64,000 nucleotides of DNA from Melastoma dodecandrum (lineage: Eukaryota > Streptophyta > Magnoliopsida > Myrtales > Melastomataceae): assembly GCA_029817715.1 (NCBI GenBank), contig JARUPY010000049.1, positions 827,383 through 891,382 on the forward strand, in the 5' to 3' direction. Shown here piece after piece: positions 10,839-23,500 of this stretch (position 1 is its first letter; each line of letters begins with the position of its first letter). A program made the position numbers and the translations under genes. A model generated the notes under the pieces. It had not been told where the DNA came from and did not search any database. It saw only the letters and a list, made by a program, of their open reading frames with translations.

Positions 10839-12217
10839 GATCACATGTTGTGCGAATACTCGTGGCTAGCATAGGATGCAAGTCCTAGGTTGGATTAGGA
10901 GAAATCGCGCCTACCTGTTTCAAGTCCTTGGGTATCACTCTTAGAAGCTAATAAGAATCATGTCGACCCAACCTGATTTCGCTGATCATCCTGCATCAAC
11001 CGTGTCTTGGAAATGTTCAAATCGAACAAACATCAACAGAAACGATCACTTTCACTCAATCAAGACCACACTTCCTATGCAAAGCCCAATTCAGTCTGAT
11101 CATCGTTAATAACAGATCCTACAATGCCTAACCCTGATTATCCTAGATCAGATCCCCGATCAGATACCACAATTGGCACGTTTGCGATATAATTCTCCGA
11201 GTTATGCATAGTTCCTTATTCATTCCCCTGGACTGATCCACGGCAGAAACACAAATGCAATATGTTGATCGCGACATAATTCGGTTCCTAAGAAATGTAT
11301 TCACCTAATCATCGTCTTCGATAGTTGGTTTCAAAGCGTAAATGATAATGAATCCGGATCATCCATCTCAATATTCATGGGATAGTAATTTTTCGCCTCC
11401 AACAACTTGTTATGTCCCCTTTTCTTTCTGGTGCCAGGAAAACCTCGTACAGACCAAAAATAACTCAAACTAACTGACTAAGAGGTCGAACAAAAGGGAA
11501 ATAAAGGAAGTCGATAAGAGATCATCGTCATCTTCTTCTGTCTTCTCTATCAGCATCCTCCTCCGACATTCGTTGCGTTCCATCCGTAAGTTTGTATTTT
11601 TATCTGATCTTTCCGGGGGCGCACTGTTGAGGGGTTGTCCGCTGTCCGCCATTATCGGTCATTTTCCTCCCTTGTCTCTTTATCAAGAAAGGCCATCTTT
11701 CTGTTCCCTTTCCAAACCCCCCCTGTTTTCTATCATTCGAAGGGGAAGAGAGGCGTAAGCTCTGAGGTTCTTTCTCCTTCTTCTTCTGTTATAATCCGAA
11801 GGTCTGTGTTTCGAACCTCATTCTGCCGATACCCCATCCGACTTTTGGTCTAGTTTTGTGATCATCGCTAGGAATCATGGGAGAAATCTTAATTTGAGCA
11901 AGTTTTAGGCGTAATAGGATTGTATCGGATTGACTTTGTGCCAATCAAAGCATCGGATTATCAATGTTTGCTTCCATCTGTTGCAGGTCTGCTGCAGTCA
12001 TTGACACGATCACACAAAGATCTTCCCAGCTCGTAATAAGTTGATGAGATTTTGAGGTACTCTTTGTCTTCAACCCCCATCCATTGTCGCCTTTAGATGT
12101 TCGGCATTCTACAGAAGGCATAACGTTATAGAGTTTGACTGTGTTCTGCGGTGAATGGGGTTGATTTCGGATGTCGTTCTTTGGATAGGAAATAGGGGGT
12201 TGTAGAAAGAGATAAAG
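10839..12217. other. Intergenic region and probable spliced 5' leader of the EDR2-C gene
   Basis: About 10840-11460 contains no recognisable gene. From about 11465 the sequence becomes pyrimidine-rich and leader-like. A CTGTTGCAG acceptor-like site at about 11980-11987 and possible donors upstream suggest a 5'UTR intron before the start codon at 12218. Transcript data would be needed to fix the exon borders. Confidence 0.35.
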
Positions 12218-14143
12218 ATGGGGGGTTGTGTATCGACGCCGTACAAGCCAGTCAAATCAAAGAAACGGCAGGTTCATCGAGTCCGCAGACGCCTTGGGAA
12301 AATTCCTAGTTCTGCCTTCATTGCTGGCAAGAAAGGGAATGGCGGATTGGGATCCCTGGTGACCGATTACTCTGTCAGAGAAACGGTTTGTGTTGATCTA
12401 GATACCGGGAATACCACCACATGCAGGAGATCAGAGGTCGCGAACTCGACATACCACATGACACAGTTGCAGTGGCATCACAGCCAGTACGATTCGAATG
12501 GTAATTTCTTGCGATACCTGCACATTTCTCGTGACAAGTAGACTTGATCCGAGAACGTCGTGTGTTGCCAATCAGTGATTTGTCAGGATGAGGCATGGTT
12601 CGATTCGGCGAGCAATCTGGAGTCAGAATCCGATGACGATTTCATCAGCATATACGGAGGTACCTTGCTTTCTTCTTTCTTTAAACCGAGTTTTCATTTC
12701 TTAGAATGTCTCAAGACGTTCCCAATATGACATGTAGATGGATTCCCATTACCGGGCCTCGGTCAGGTGCTTCAGTACGAGACCTCATCTCGCTTCATTG
12801 ATGACCATTGCACGGAGATCCGTCGCAGTTTCATCAAGATAAATGGAGGAGGTAAATTGGGAAAACCGAATGATCTTATTTGCCAGAGGAGGAAGAGCTT
12901 GGACCACCGTTATGGGGCCTCTAAGCTCCTTAGGGAGGAGAAGCGTGATTCCATTGACAGGAACACACCAGCGAGCATCTTGAAATCCGGTTTAGGCCAT
13001 TTAGTCCCAAGCGTGAGCTTTAACGAGAAGATACTGAATGGCACTCCAACGACGATGGGTTACCCGGCTTCAAATAAGAAGTCGATGGTTTTCAGGCTCT
13101 CGTTCAAGAGGACATCCTGCGATGGGGATGCAACAGCTGATCATTGTAAGTCCTTCTATCTCGTGTCAACCTCAGCTAGATTTCGTCTTTTAGGATTTCA
13201 TGGGTCACTCATAGTGTACTCGCAGTCGCATCAAAGAGATTGTTGTATCGCCCGAGAGCGGGTCTAATAATCCCGTGCGGCGAAGGCGAGAAAATGACTA
13301 CGGGATGCTGGAGAGAAGTCCTGCCCTCAAAGTTCAATCTACGCAGTGAAACCTATTTCAAGTACGCATAATCCTCGTTACCAAGCTTGAACTTTGCATC
13401 AGAGATGGAATATGATCGTCTGTTCCTTGCTTTGCAGAGATAAGCGCAAGTCTCCGGCACCGGATTTCAGTCCTTACGTCCCGATCGGGATTGACTTGTT
13501 TGTCTGCCCCAAGAAAGTCAGCCACATAGCCCGACACCTTGAGCTTCCCAATGTGATAGCGGACAGCAAATTACCGCCTCTCCTGATCGTAAATATTCAG
13601 GCAAGACCTCGGACGCGATTCCATTTCATATCTTCTAATCCTTTTCGTGGAAAACCTGACTGGAACTACCTCTCGTTCGCAGTTCCCTACCTATCCTGCA
13701 ACTATGTTTCTTGGGGACAGCGACGGCGAAGGTATGAGCCTTGTGCTGTACTTCAAGATTTCCGACACGTTCGAGAAGGATATCTCCCCGCTCTTCCAGG
13801 AGAGCATCCGGGTAATTTAACTGTTCTCATGATGGACCCATCGGTCGCTTTATTTTCAAACCACTCTGAATCGTCATTTCTGTCGCAGAAACTCATCGAT
13901 GACGAGATGGAGAAGGTGAAAGGTTTCGCAAAAGAATCGACAGTTCCTTTCAGGGAGAGATTGAAGATCATCGCTGGTGCTGTTAACCCCGATGATCTTA
14001 ACCTGCATTCTGCTGAGAAGAAGCTTGTCCAGGCCTATAACGAGAAACCAGTCCTTTCCCGGCCACAACACAACTTCTACCGGGTAACGATTGCAACTCT
14101 CTGTTATTTGCGCTGCAGAGTCCCAATCGACCACTATTGCTGA

Positions 14144-14177
<34 letters not shown>

Positions 14178-14509
14178 AGGGACCCAACTACTTTGAGATC
14201 GATTTGGACGTGCACCGGTTCAGCTTTATTTCAAGGAAGGGATTGGAAGCCTTCCGTGATCGTCTGAAGAACGGGATCGTCGACCTCGGTCTCACCATCC
14301 AGGTAAAAAAATATTACTTCGGTTGGGGACTTCTTGTTTTCCAGTGGTTAGTATTCATAAATCATGAGTTTGCTTCTGCTGCGAAAACCCAACAGGCACA
14401 GAGGCCGGAGGAGTTGCCAGAGCAAGTCTTGTGCTGCGTTCGGCTGGACAAGATCGATTTTGTCGACAATGGCCAAATCCCGACTCTACTAACCGTGGGC
14501 GACCACTAA
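12218..14509 (+). CDS. EDR2 C-terminal domain (DUF1336) protein, At3g29180/At5g39430-like
   Basis: Nine exons give 544 residues: 12218-12500, 12576-12659, 12738-13145, 13226-13361, 13438-13600, 13683-13811, 13889-14083, 14180-14302 and 14396-14509. The N-terminus MGGCVSTP has Gly2 and Cys4 suited to N-myristoylation and palmitoylation, so membrane attachment is likely. The middle contains the conserved [11 protein letters not shown]. The EDR2_C domain spans exons 4-9, with [60 protein letters not shown] and [24 protein letters not shown]2 itself is a lipid-binding negative regulator of defence; the role of this shorter subfamily is not settled. Intron 5 begins GCAAGA, not GT, making it a GC-AG intron. 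A (CT)n tract is the polypyrimidine tract before exon 8. Confidence 0.9.
14147..14174 (+). repeat. (CT)n microsatellite forming a splice polypyrimidine tract
   Basis: About 14 CT repeats lie directly before the TTTCAG acceptor of exon 8 of the EDR2-C gene. The repeat supplies the whole polypyrimidine tract, and length changes could alter splice efficiency. Confidence 0.85.
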
Positions 14510-14964
14510 CCAAAGTCTTTACATTTCAAGGCCGCGATCATGTAAACAAATTCGAAGAACATTGTCATGGAACCTTACTCCCTGCATTTCGTTTTGAATT
14601 GGAATAATAAAGCTCATCTCTTCTATATACTGTATTTTGGTTGTTTGGATGCTCTCACAACCTACGAGCCGCCCGCCATCTCAGTCGAAGAGAGCGCTCG
14701 GAGATTCGCAAAAAATGACAGTTCGAGCGAAACCATATCTTGAACCCAGGATCAACTCATTGCGTGAATCCATAACATTTCCATGAGTTTGTCAAATAAG
14801 TTTAGATCCTCCCTTACGGATCCAATCACAGATCCACTAATCACGACCAGTTTACCAACCGACCACAAACCACAATCAAACAACCGCAGTGTCAAGTAAA
14901 TTTTATCACGATTAGGAGAAGGAGATAAGTAAAATGAAAACGAACTGGCTCCCGCTCGGATATG
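14510..14964. other. Convergent 3' flanks of the EDR2-C and phytocyanin genes
   Basis: The two genes end tail to tail. An AATAAT/AATAAA-like stretch at about 14603-14610 may be the polyadenylation signal of the EDR2-C gene. No other feature was seen. Confidence 0.4.
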
Positions 14965-15696
14965 CTACCAGACCCGGACGAACGCGTCCCACATCGCCCC
15001 GATCGCGAACACGGCCGGAAGGACAATCGTTCCCCTGTAGATAGACGACGGGGCAGCGTTCACTGGTGAGGCCACTGGGGGAGGAGGTGGGTTCTCGACT
15101 TTCACCGCCAGCTTCATCCCACCATAGCAGAAACCCTTCCCGCTGATGAAGTAGTAAGGGCGGGTCACATTGAGGGGGACAACGTCCCTGCCAGCTCCCC
15201 GGGTCCAGTTCGTAATCGGGTTGTCGGAGTTGCACGAGTCGTAATCCGTGGAGTTCACCTCGAGGACGTTCATCTGGTTCCGGTCGTAAACGAAAACTGC
15301 AACCGCAACATGAAAAATGAGAAACAACATTGCACGACGCTTGCTCTACTCAGATTCAATCCAACTTCAAATTCAAAGCGGGGGGAATCACTAGCATATC
15401 CCAAAAAAAAAAAAAAATCCACCAGATCTACCCGAACACGAAGACCCGAACTAAAGCCATTAATGTCTTCTGAACTACAACGGTACTCAGATCTGGAGAT
15501 AAGAAGTGGGAGACGAGGGATTACAGAGCCAGTCGCCGTTGTAGAAGTGCTTGTCCTGAGCCCAGACAGTGTAGTTGACATTGGTGGTCCAACCCATGCT
15601 GCTCCCAACAATGAACCTCGTCGCGTCCGCTCCATGGAGAAGCGCCACCACGGTCAACGCCGCCGCTACGGTCACCGCCGCCGCCATTCTCGCCAT
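14965..15696 (-). CDS. Early nodulin-like phytocyanin (ENODL/lamin-like), GPI-anchored, lacking copper ligands
   Basis: Two exons (15525-15696, then 14965-15296) encode 167 residues. A signal peptide (VTVAAALTVVALLHGADA, cleavage before TRFIVG) precedes one plastocyanin-like domain: VGSSMGWTTNVNYTVWAQ, FYNGDWLFFVYDRNQMNVLEV, DYDSCNSDNPI and GKGFCYGGMKLAVKV. The two Cys form the usual disulphide. The copper-binding His positions are Asn/Gln and Tyr/Gly types here, so this is an ENODL and not a copper protein. A short Pro-rich linker and a C-terminal Ser plus hydrophobic tail fit a GPI-anchor signal. ENODLs sit on the outer plasma membrane and are linked to cell-wall arabinogalactan proteins. 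The likely Arabidopsis counterpart is ENODL17 (At5g15350), again in the syntenic block. The intron carries a poly-A run. Confidence 0.9.
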
Positions 15697-16751
15697 CTAT
15701 CTATCTATCCCTGCCCCCTCTCACACTCTCTATCTAACCAAAGGCAAAAGTAGCAGTTGAAGTCTGCCTGTCCCACTGAGTAGGTTATACTTTATCTGCA
15801 CTCGTCCCTCTCACACTCTCCATCATTATTATGTTAACCTGTTAATATTACTACTCCCTTACGCGCTTTGATTTACTTAATTTTCCTTTTCTCTCTCACA
15901 CTTGATCTAGATTTAACTTGGAGTAATCATTATTAAAGTAATGAAATGATTAGCCCCGCCGATGCCCTTTCAATTCCCGAACCAATCAGCCCACATGCAA
16001 ATTTATCTGACTACAACCGCCAGACTGACTGACAACTGGGTTGTCTGTCGGCCTATGTGGCGAATCAGTTATGTGTTATGACCCCATCCAAAGGGTTGGT
16101 TGTAAACCCTTCGAGAAATATCGTGGAGAGATTTTGTACGAAATGAAGGTTCCTGAGGAAAAAAATTCTTAAAATACGGGTTTAGTTTTTAAATTTACCT
16201 TAAATATGATTTTTAAGGAGAATTCGTGCGGCTCATTTTACAAAGAAAACATAATTACTAACCGTGCTTTAGGTGAAATTGAGCAAAAATGAGGTCGTGA
16301 ACCGCGTCTTTTAAGACGGGTAGTTAGTCCTAACGGATGTTTTTTCCGACCCGTTTTTACCCCGACCAGCCTCACTTTCTTTGTAAATTAAGTGACGCAT
16401 TTATCGACAGTGCGTTAAAGACAATATTTCAATAGTTTTACAAATTCGAACCGAATTTTTCAATTTATTTTCTAACACTAACCTTATTTTAATACATCAC
16501 ACCTATTTTAAAGTCGGACTAAAGTCATTGAAAGTCCTAAAGTTGGCTTTAGATGTGTATTTTTTTTTCCCATACTCATGGCAGAATGAATGAAATGAAG
16601 TATGTGGTACAAAAGAAAAGCTTAAATTATTCGGACAGCATGATGTTATTTTATATATACTCACCCAAAGAGAAGAAACAATACATAGCAAGGCGTAGAT
16701 TTTTTCAGCCCAAATTCAATAGCCATCAAATGAACACTTCCTCTCCTCAAA
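15697..16751. other. Intergenic, AT-rich; promoter of the phytocyanin gene
   Basis: This 1 kb lies upstream of the phytocyanin start and downstream of the chorismate mutase stop, both minus strand. Pyrimidine-rich DNA at 15700-15830 would be the phytocyanin leader. About 16150-16340 has AT-rich DNA with a short inverted repeat (GTCTTTTAAGAC at about 16309-16320). No gene was seen. Confidence 0.35.
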
Positions 16752-18837
16752 TCAATCCAGTCTCCTCAGCAGGTATTCCACCTGCACCTCCTTAGTAAGC
16801 GGCATGATCCAGTCCCCATACAGATCCGCAATCAGCCTCGGTTCGATCTTCAAGACGGGATCTGATTTTCTTTCCTCAACGTCGACCACGACCTCCAGCC
16901 CGAATGTTCTGGCCTTCACCTCCACTCTTCTCTTGACAGTCTCTTCCACGGCCGGATATGTCAACAGATCCATTATTTTGGCCCTGTCCTGTAGAACCCA
17001 CGCGCGATCGCTGTTATAATTGACGGTGGAGTAGACTCAGTAAACTTCAGAGCATAACAGGCGATAATTGAGTACCTGCTCTCTAATGGCGACTTCGTAT
17101 GTTTCGGGATTGGCTTGGAACTTGGCCTCCGCCACGAATTTACCGTAATGGATTCTCTTTGACAGTGCCTATCAAGAAACCATGAGTTTTCCTCAGCTTA
17201 CTAGACAGCCATAATGCTACCCAAAAGGCACAAGACACCTCACACCGTATAAAGCACACGAATGGGTCTCACAATCTTCTGAAAAGAAAAAAGAAAGAGC
17301 AAAACATTTATCTTTCAACTATAACTACACAAACTACAGGCATCAATATTGAATTGTAGGTACGGTGTATCTCATTGACATGCCTCAATAAACTGAGTTT
17401 GAACTGTTTGGGTCATCCAGGCATAGTTTTTTAAATGGGGAATGAATACCTACACGAGACTTATTATTAAGGCCTGCTGCTGTTTCTGCCAATTGTAAAA
17501 GAATTGTCATTTTCTATACTAATGTCATTTATGTTGCAGAGACAAAAATATCAGACCTGCCATTCAATGGATTTACCTGCAAACATATTGTGTCGCACAT
17601 GGCTGTAGAACCATAATTACCATCATCACCTTCTTTTACTAGTCGAGGAAGCAGATCTCTGAAGTACATCTGCCAAACTTTTGCATTTATGTTGATCGAA
17701 TTGGCAAACGGATGCAAGACCTATTTGGCACCAACATTTGGACGGCAGAGCATATGAAAATATTAGTCATCATTTCACAAAAAGGTAATGGAACTGTCAC
17801 CAGGTAGAAAAAGTAGACAAGCAATTAACCTGCGGATACTGCAAAGGGGGCAGCTTTGGGTCGGGTAAGTCATCTGGGAAGAAAGGGTGCTCATCAGGAC
17901 TCTTATACCGACCAACCTAAAAACAGATCAGGCTAATTTATGCAGTGTCTTTGGATATAATTTCCCCTTCTCCTGGCCATCTTCCGAAAATAAGTTCACC
18001 TGAGCATGAAGTTTTTCTGTTTCCTTCAGCATAAACTCAATGAGTGAGCCATCAAAGCCCTCCATTGCAAATGCTTCCGGGTCGTAGGTTTCGGAGTTAT
18101 AACAATACTGAGCTCTCTCCAGGAGGCCAAATATGATACTATCCTCTTGCAAAATCAAAGAATTCCTAATCCTGTCCAGGCCTAGAGTCAAGCTGTCACT
18201 TCTATCTATTCTCTTCTTCAACACGAAAGCAGACCTACAACAAGTAACCAGAGCCCACATCAGCCAAAGAGAAAATATGGCAAATAGATAATCAGGAATT
18301 CAATCTAAGCAATTCCAGGGACAGTTAAAACAAATTATGTATCATGTTCATAAGCAGGCCCAAAATGCTAAGTCTCGGCCATACTAGCCGGAACGAGCAA
18401 GTCTGCTACTATTTATCGTAACAGTTTCAGAGGTTGACATAGAGAAGCAGACTGTCGCCCATAACTGAGAACCTTTCCGTTGCATCCCCAATTTCCGGAG
18501 CCAGTATTGGAAACACCATCGCTGGGGCACAATCCATACAAAACAAAATCAACTAAACCAGAAAAGATCCCGACTTTACAACAACGAACAGCTAAAATGA
18601 GACACCCAGCCGCAGAATCCGGCCTCCTTAAAAAGTGACACGAGCGAAACAAAGTAAAAAAATCTGCTAAGCATACCCAGCGGGAGAGGCAGAAGCTCTG
18701 ACCCCATCAATGCCTCTTCCCACCATCATAGTCATCGACCCCGGTATCAAACGACGACGAAAGGGGTTCATTCGCGGGAACCCGGGGCGGCGAGCCGGCC
18801 CGGTCGAGGGGTTGAGCGCCAGGAGCTTCGACTCCAT
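16752..18837 (-). CDS. CM1: Chorismate mutase, chloroplast type
   Basis: Six exons (18677-18837, 18000-18234, 17830-17916, 17577-17720, 17076-17168, 16752-16988) encode 318 residues in frame. The enzyme converts chorismate to prephenate, the committed step to Phe and Tyr. About 55 basic, Ser/Pro-rich residues form a plastid transit peptide. The all-helical AroQ fold follows: [107 protein letters not shown] and [26 protein letters not shown]. The catalytic Arg/Lys/Glu positions and the GDDGNYGS regulatory segment are intact, so an active, Trp/Tyr-regulated plastid isozyme is expected. The neighbouring DUF1336 gene matches the At3g29180-At3g29200 (CM1) arrangement as I remember it. All introns are GT-AG. 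Confidence 0.93.
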
Positions 18838-20568
18838 AAACCCAGGAAGACTTAACGGCAAAGTAAACAAAAAGGAAAGAGAAGAAAGAAGGGGGCAGGG
18901 GGGAGGGGAGAGAAAGGGGAAGAAGGTAAAGAGGGGGGAGAGGGAGTGGGTTTGGTGAGGAGGAGAAGTGTGGGGGTTAGGTGGGTGGGTAGGTGTGGAA
19001 AAAAGGGATTGAGCGGAAGAAGCGCGTCGGACATCACCATCGTCGTCGTAGGCTTTTGTCCGCCGCTAGAAGGTTCCCAGCAAAACGTAGGCCGTGTCTT
19101 TTCTGGTCTCCCCGCAATGACTCCTTGTGCTTGCCACCCACATATCTGCTAATTTAGTTGTCTTCCTAACTTCAGTCCATTCTGATTTTACTATAGATAT
19201 CTAACTACTGGCGCTAACTCACTCGAGTGATTCCCGAGTTTTTGTTTCCAAAAATAGCGTTAGATCCAAAAATATTTCATAATTCAATGTTTAAAACTTT
19301 CGAAATTCTTGAAAAAAGATTAATTGGAATGAGGAGAGGGCTGAAGGAAAGGCGAGGGGGAAGGGAACAATTAATTTTTTTTTTAATATAATATGAAATT
19401 GGTGAGTGAAAACCCTTGATAGAAGGGGCCTGAGGGCGTGGTGAGTGGCCGTTGTGCTAGGGGTCTCGGAGGGCAAGGGGGGAAGAAAGGCTAGACTAAG
19501 GGGCTCTAAGGGCATGGGGGAAGAGCGGTTAGGCTGAGGGGCTCTAAGGGCGTGGGGGGCTGGTGGGTAGGGGGGTGTAGTGTAGCCCGTCGTGCGGGCC
19601 TCCCGCCGGGGCCCGGGTTTTTTCATGTTTCGGCTCCGGGTGAAGCGGACTCAAATAACAGTTAGGACACTCTTCCGTCAACACTGTCCCTCCACAAATT
19701 ATTTCATAGGATAGATCAGTAAAACTAATAAATTTTTTATTAATGTAAATAAATTGATATTAAAAACACCTAATTTCATTTAAAAGAATTCGATATTTTC
19801 AACATCGAGACATTAATAAGAAAATATAATTTTTATCAATTTATTTCACAAAATAAGTAACAGCCTCGTCTTTCAGAGAATCACCAGCTTTGTTCTCTAT
19901 CGTTATTTCGAAAAATATTTTTAAATACTTTCGAAATTCTTAATTTACCATCTCAATAAAAAGTCGATCTCTCTGAGGTCCTGTTTGTTAGACATTTTAA
20001 AATCAATACAGATAACATTAATGTAAAAAAAAGTATCATTAAAGAAAGAGAGCTTAAGGAAGATGGTTGACTTTTTTTCGTATTTGAAATAATTCCTACT
20101 TTATATTTTCAATTTTTTTAAGGGTTAAAACGAAATCAAGAGATGGGAACGTTGAAATGATCGCCAATCTTGCCCACGTCTACCTCCCCATTATACCCCC
20201 ATGAACAAAGGATGAACCAAATCAACAACAACAATCCTATTTCAGATTCCACAACACATCCAGATAGATAATTACATTTCTCAGAGTTCACCATCCTAGC
20301 AATTGCCATTGCCGGATCGCCACAAGCCACGTAGGTATCATCGATCTACGGGGCCCTCGGCCATCTAAATACGTACTTCACTGACTGTACAAATGCCTGT
20401 CGAGGCTTCACATCGAGAGGTTTCCATTATTTTCCTGCGGATCCTAGTTGGTGACATCTCGCTGCATTTTCTGCCTAGCCTCCCCCCAGCATCCTATTAC
20501 GCAGTCACTACATAGAGGTGGGTCGGGGTGGGGGCATTCTGCTTACCCGGAATGAATCGAAGGCAGTC
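18838..20568. other. Chorismate mutase leader/promoter, then AT-rich intergenic DNA
   Basis: About 18868-18970 is strongly purine-rich on the plus strand, so the chorismate mutase mRNA leader would be CT-rich. A G-rich imperfect tandem repeat at about 19425-19575 is listed separately. About 19700-20130 is AT-rich without recognisable genes. About 20130-20568 is the E4 3' flank. Confidence 0.4.
19488..19560 (+). repeat. G-rich imperfect tandem repeat
   Basis: Two units of about 39 bp share the core GGGGCTCTAAGGGC(A/G)TGGGG, starting at about 19489 and 19528. The surrounding 19425-19575 is unusually G-rich in otherwise AT-rich DNA, and its multiple GGG runs could form G-quadruplexes. Confidence 0.65.
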
Positions 20569-23500
20569 CTAATCGATCAGCATTTCGTCGTTCGTGGTTT
20601 GGATCATTTCCTTGGCAGCCTGCAAACTTATACCTTCTCCTTGCTTCTTTAATCTCTGAGACTTCACGAACTCTTCAATCCTTGCTTTCAACTCAACGGC
20701 AGGGATCAGCATATCAGAAGTAAGATGTGATCGGTTGAACGGATCGCTCTGCGAACAATAGATTATTATCATCATCCTCGGCAAAAAATATGTGTTGCGC
20801 TGTCATAAGAAAGTAAAGATTAACCAGAGACAGACATTATCACTGAGAAGATGCCTTTGGATCACTGGTTTATCAACGATAATCCTCGATGAAGGTAAGA
20901 TAACCGGGTCCTTCATCAAAGTGTACTACAAAATAAAAGTGATATCGTGAAGTCATGATGAAATTGGACAAAGATATAGAAGCAAATATTTATGCAAAGA
21001 GGATATTGTAATGACGGTACTTGGATTGGATCGAGGAATTCATCCGGTATCTCTCCAAGAGTTTCTTCGGCATCCATTGCCTCAGTCGCAGCTCTTTTTG
21101 CTTTGACACCAAGATCAAGAAAATCATGAATAACCCTTCCATCTTCACCTATTTTACGAAGAACCTCTGCTGCAGCACCAAACAACTGAAAAAACCATCG
21201 TAGTTAGGGAGTGAAGATTGTGTGTATGAGGCTCTAAAATATCCAATATATTTTTGATGAATTATTACCTGATCCTTGTACGATCGACCGTCCTTAGAGA
21301 TAGCCGCAGGGAATATATTTTCTGAATCACCACGAGAAAGATGAACGTATATCTGTACAATCTGCAGAACAACGAGGAAGAGTGAAGAACTATGCCAAGA
21401 GCCATTAATATGTTCCAGACCCATGGCCTAACTATCTAGAATTGGGAAAAAAATCACTTGATATTGAGGGATAACGCAGAGAATATGACATCGTGTATCT
21501 ATCCCGAAGCAGTCCGATTGCTTAATCACAAAGAACGTGCATTACATGTACTATCATTTGAGATGTTAAGGCATTTCTCATGCACAACAAGTGAACTTGA
21601 TGTACAATCTAGAGAGGTAAAAGGAAGTTTTAGTTCAATCACAGTGCACCAAGCAAGAGATGCAGCCAAGCAAATTGTGATGACAATATACTCAGCACCA
21701 TTGGATTAGGTAACATAAAATTAACAAAACATGCTAAAAGAATAGACGAGTTCAGAAGATTCTAGAAACTGAACGAGTTTAGAGGTTCCGACCTGCTTCA
21801 GTAACTGTTTAGGACGAAATTCATACTTCTCGGGATCTTTTAGGGTGAGAGACTTTCTCTGAGGACCCACAAGTTGCAGTAGAAAGTAATTGAGCATACT
21901 AGCCACTCTCTCAACCTAAAAGAGGAGAAAAGCTCAGTCCTGGCAAATTAAGGTGACCAATATGTGACAGCTGAAGTCATAGCTCAAATCAAAATTAATA
22001 GAAAGAAATACGTGACAGCTGCCAAAAGCCAGAACGGGCAACCCAAAAGGAGAGACACAGACGTGATACCATCTTAGCACCATTTATCAATTAGGAGGAT
22101 GAAGGCTGTACATAATTACCATTTCAGGTAGCAGGAAGGGTGCTGTGATCTGCTCTGATGTAAAAGCAAGCATGCTTACATCTTCATTTGCCAGTTTCAT
22201 GTCAATGCGGATAATCTGCAGCGAGAAAACAAGATGCATTATAGACATTTAAGAACCAAGCATATGCCAAAACTAGACCATTAAACTCAACATGAAATCT
22301 GGTGGCAAATAAAATATTTTCTCAAGGAAATTCACTGGAAGCAAATAGCAAGGTTTGAAGTTTTCATCACAGTATCAAACAGAAAACTCTCATATTTTGA
22401 TCGTTTCGTAATGCTATATTCCTAATTAATTTTGAATGGTGAACTTATGAAGAAAGTGAAAACCATCCCAAGATGTAAGAAACTCGGGGCTCATGCACTA
22501 ACTGATCATACTTTCCATATGGACGTTACAGAGACATCTTAGGAAGTATTCTTTCTATTCTCAACATAAAATATCAAGCTGGAAAACCACCCTTCATAGT
22601 TACAAATATTCTTTACCCCTAGTCAAGCAAAGAAGATATATTTTCCCCATTTGCCTACGTTTTGAGAGAAGTTCATCAGATAATAGACATGATTTTGAAT
22701 ATTTCCGAATAAAATTCTAAAATAAGTAGGGACGAAAAGTGAAGAAATAATAATGTACGAAATGCACTCCCAGAAGTTAAGAGGGTCTAACATTTTCCTG
22801 GGAATGGAACAGCTGTGTTCTCTCCTGTCTCTCCTGAGCTGGTCTTCTTTCCCATTCAGCCGTGTTCGACATCTCGGCTTCCAACTCCTTGAGCTCAAGA
22901 ATCTTGTTGAGACTTTCATCCAGTAGATAAATACTATCATTGATTAGGAAGTTCAAGAAATTCAAATAAACACCTTTCTCCTCCTCCTTGGCAATCTGCA
23001 ATAAGCAGATGGTTTTATAATATTAGAGAAACAACATAGAAGCCCAAGAATGAAACCTTTTATGGAGTGTTGGAAACAGCATTATGACATTATGTAAAAA
23101 ACCTGTCTCCACATATTCCGATGACTTGGGACCTGCCACAAATATTCCAGAAGTTCTGCGATATTATGTCTGATGTTGAACTTGTCATAAAACTGCAAAC
23201 AAGATGGACAATTAGAGTAGTTTTCTTTTCCTCATTTGCAAGCAAAAACAAAACGATTCCACACTGCAAGGACACCTGAATTGAAGCAATCAAAAGTAGA
23301 GTGCATTGGACCGCACGCTAGAAAGGCAACCCAAGTTCAGAGCCTTGCAGTACAATTATCTTAATTTAGAATAGTTATTCTGCTAAGCAGGGGTAGTTTA
23401 TCAACTGAATCACTCATGGATGGACTCAGCACACCAGAGGGAACACGGAAGTCAGAACTCAGCACACCAGAGGGAGGATATAAAGGCATACAGCTGCCCA

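Noticed and set aside
12501..12586. Acceptor TTTGTCAG at 12586 for exon 2 of the EDR2-C gene
   Set aside because: It puts a stop codon directly after the junction. The acceptor at 12575 gives the conserved [11 protein letters not shown].
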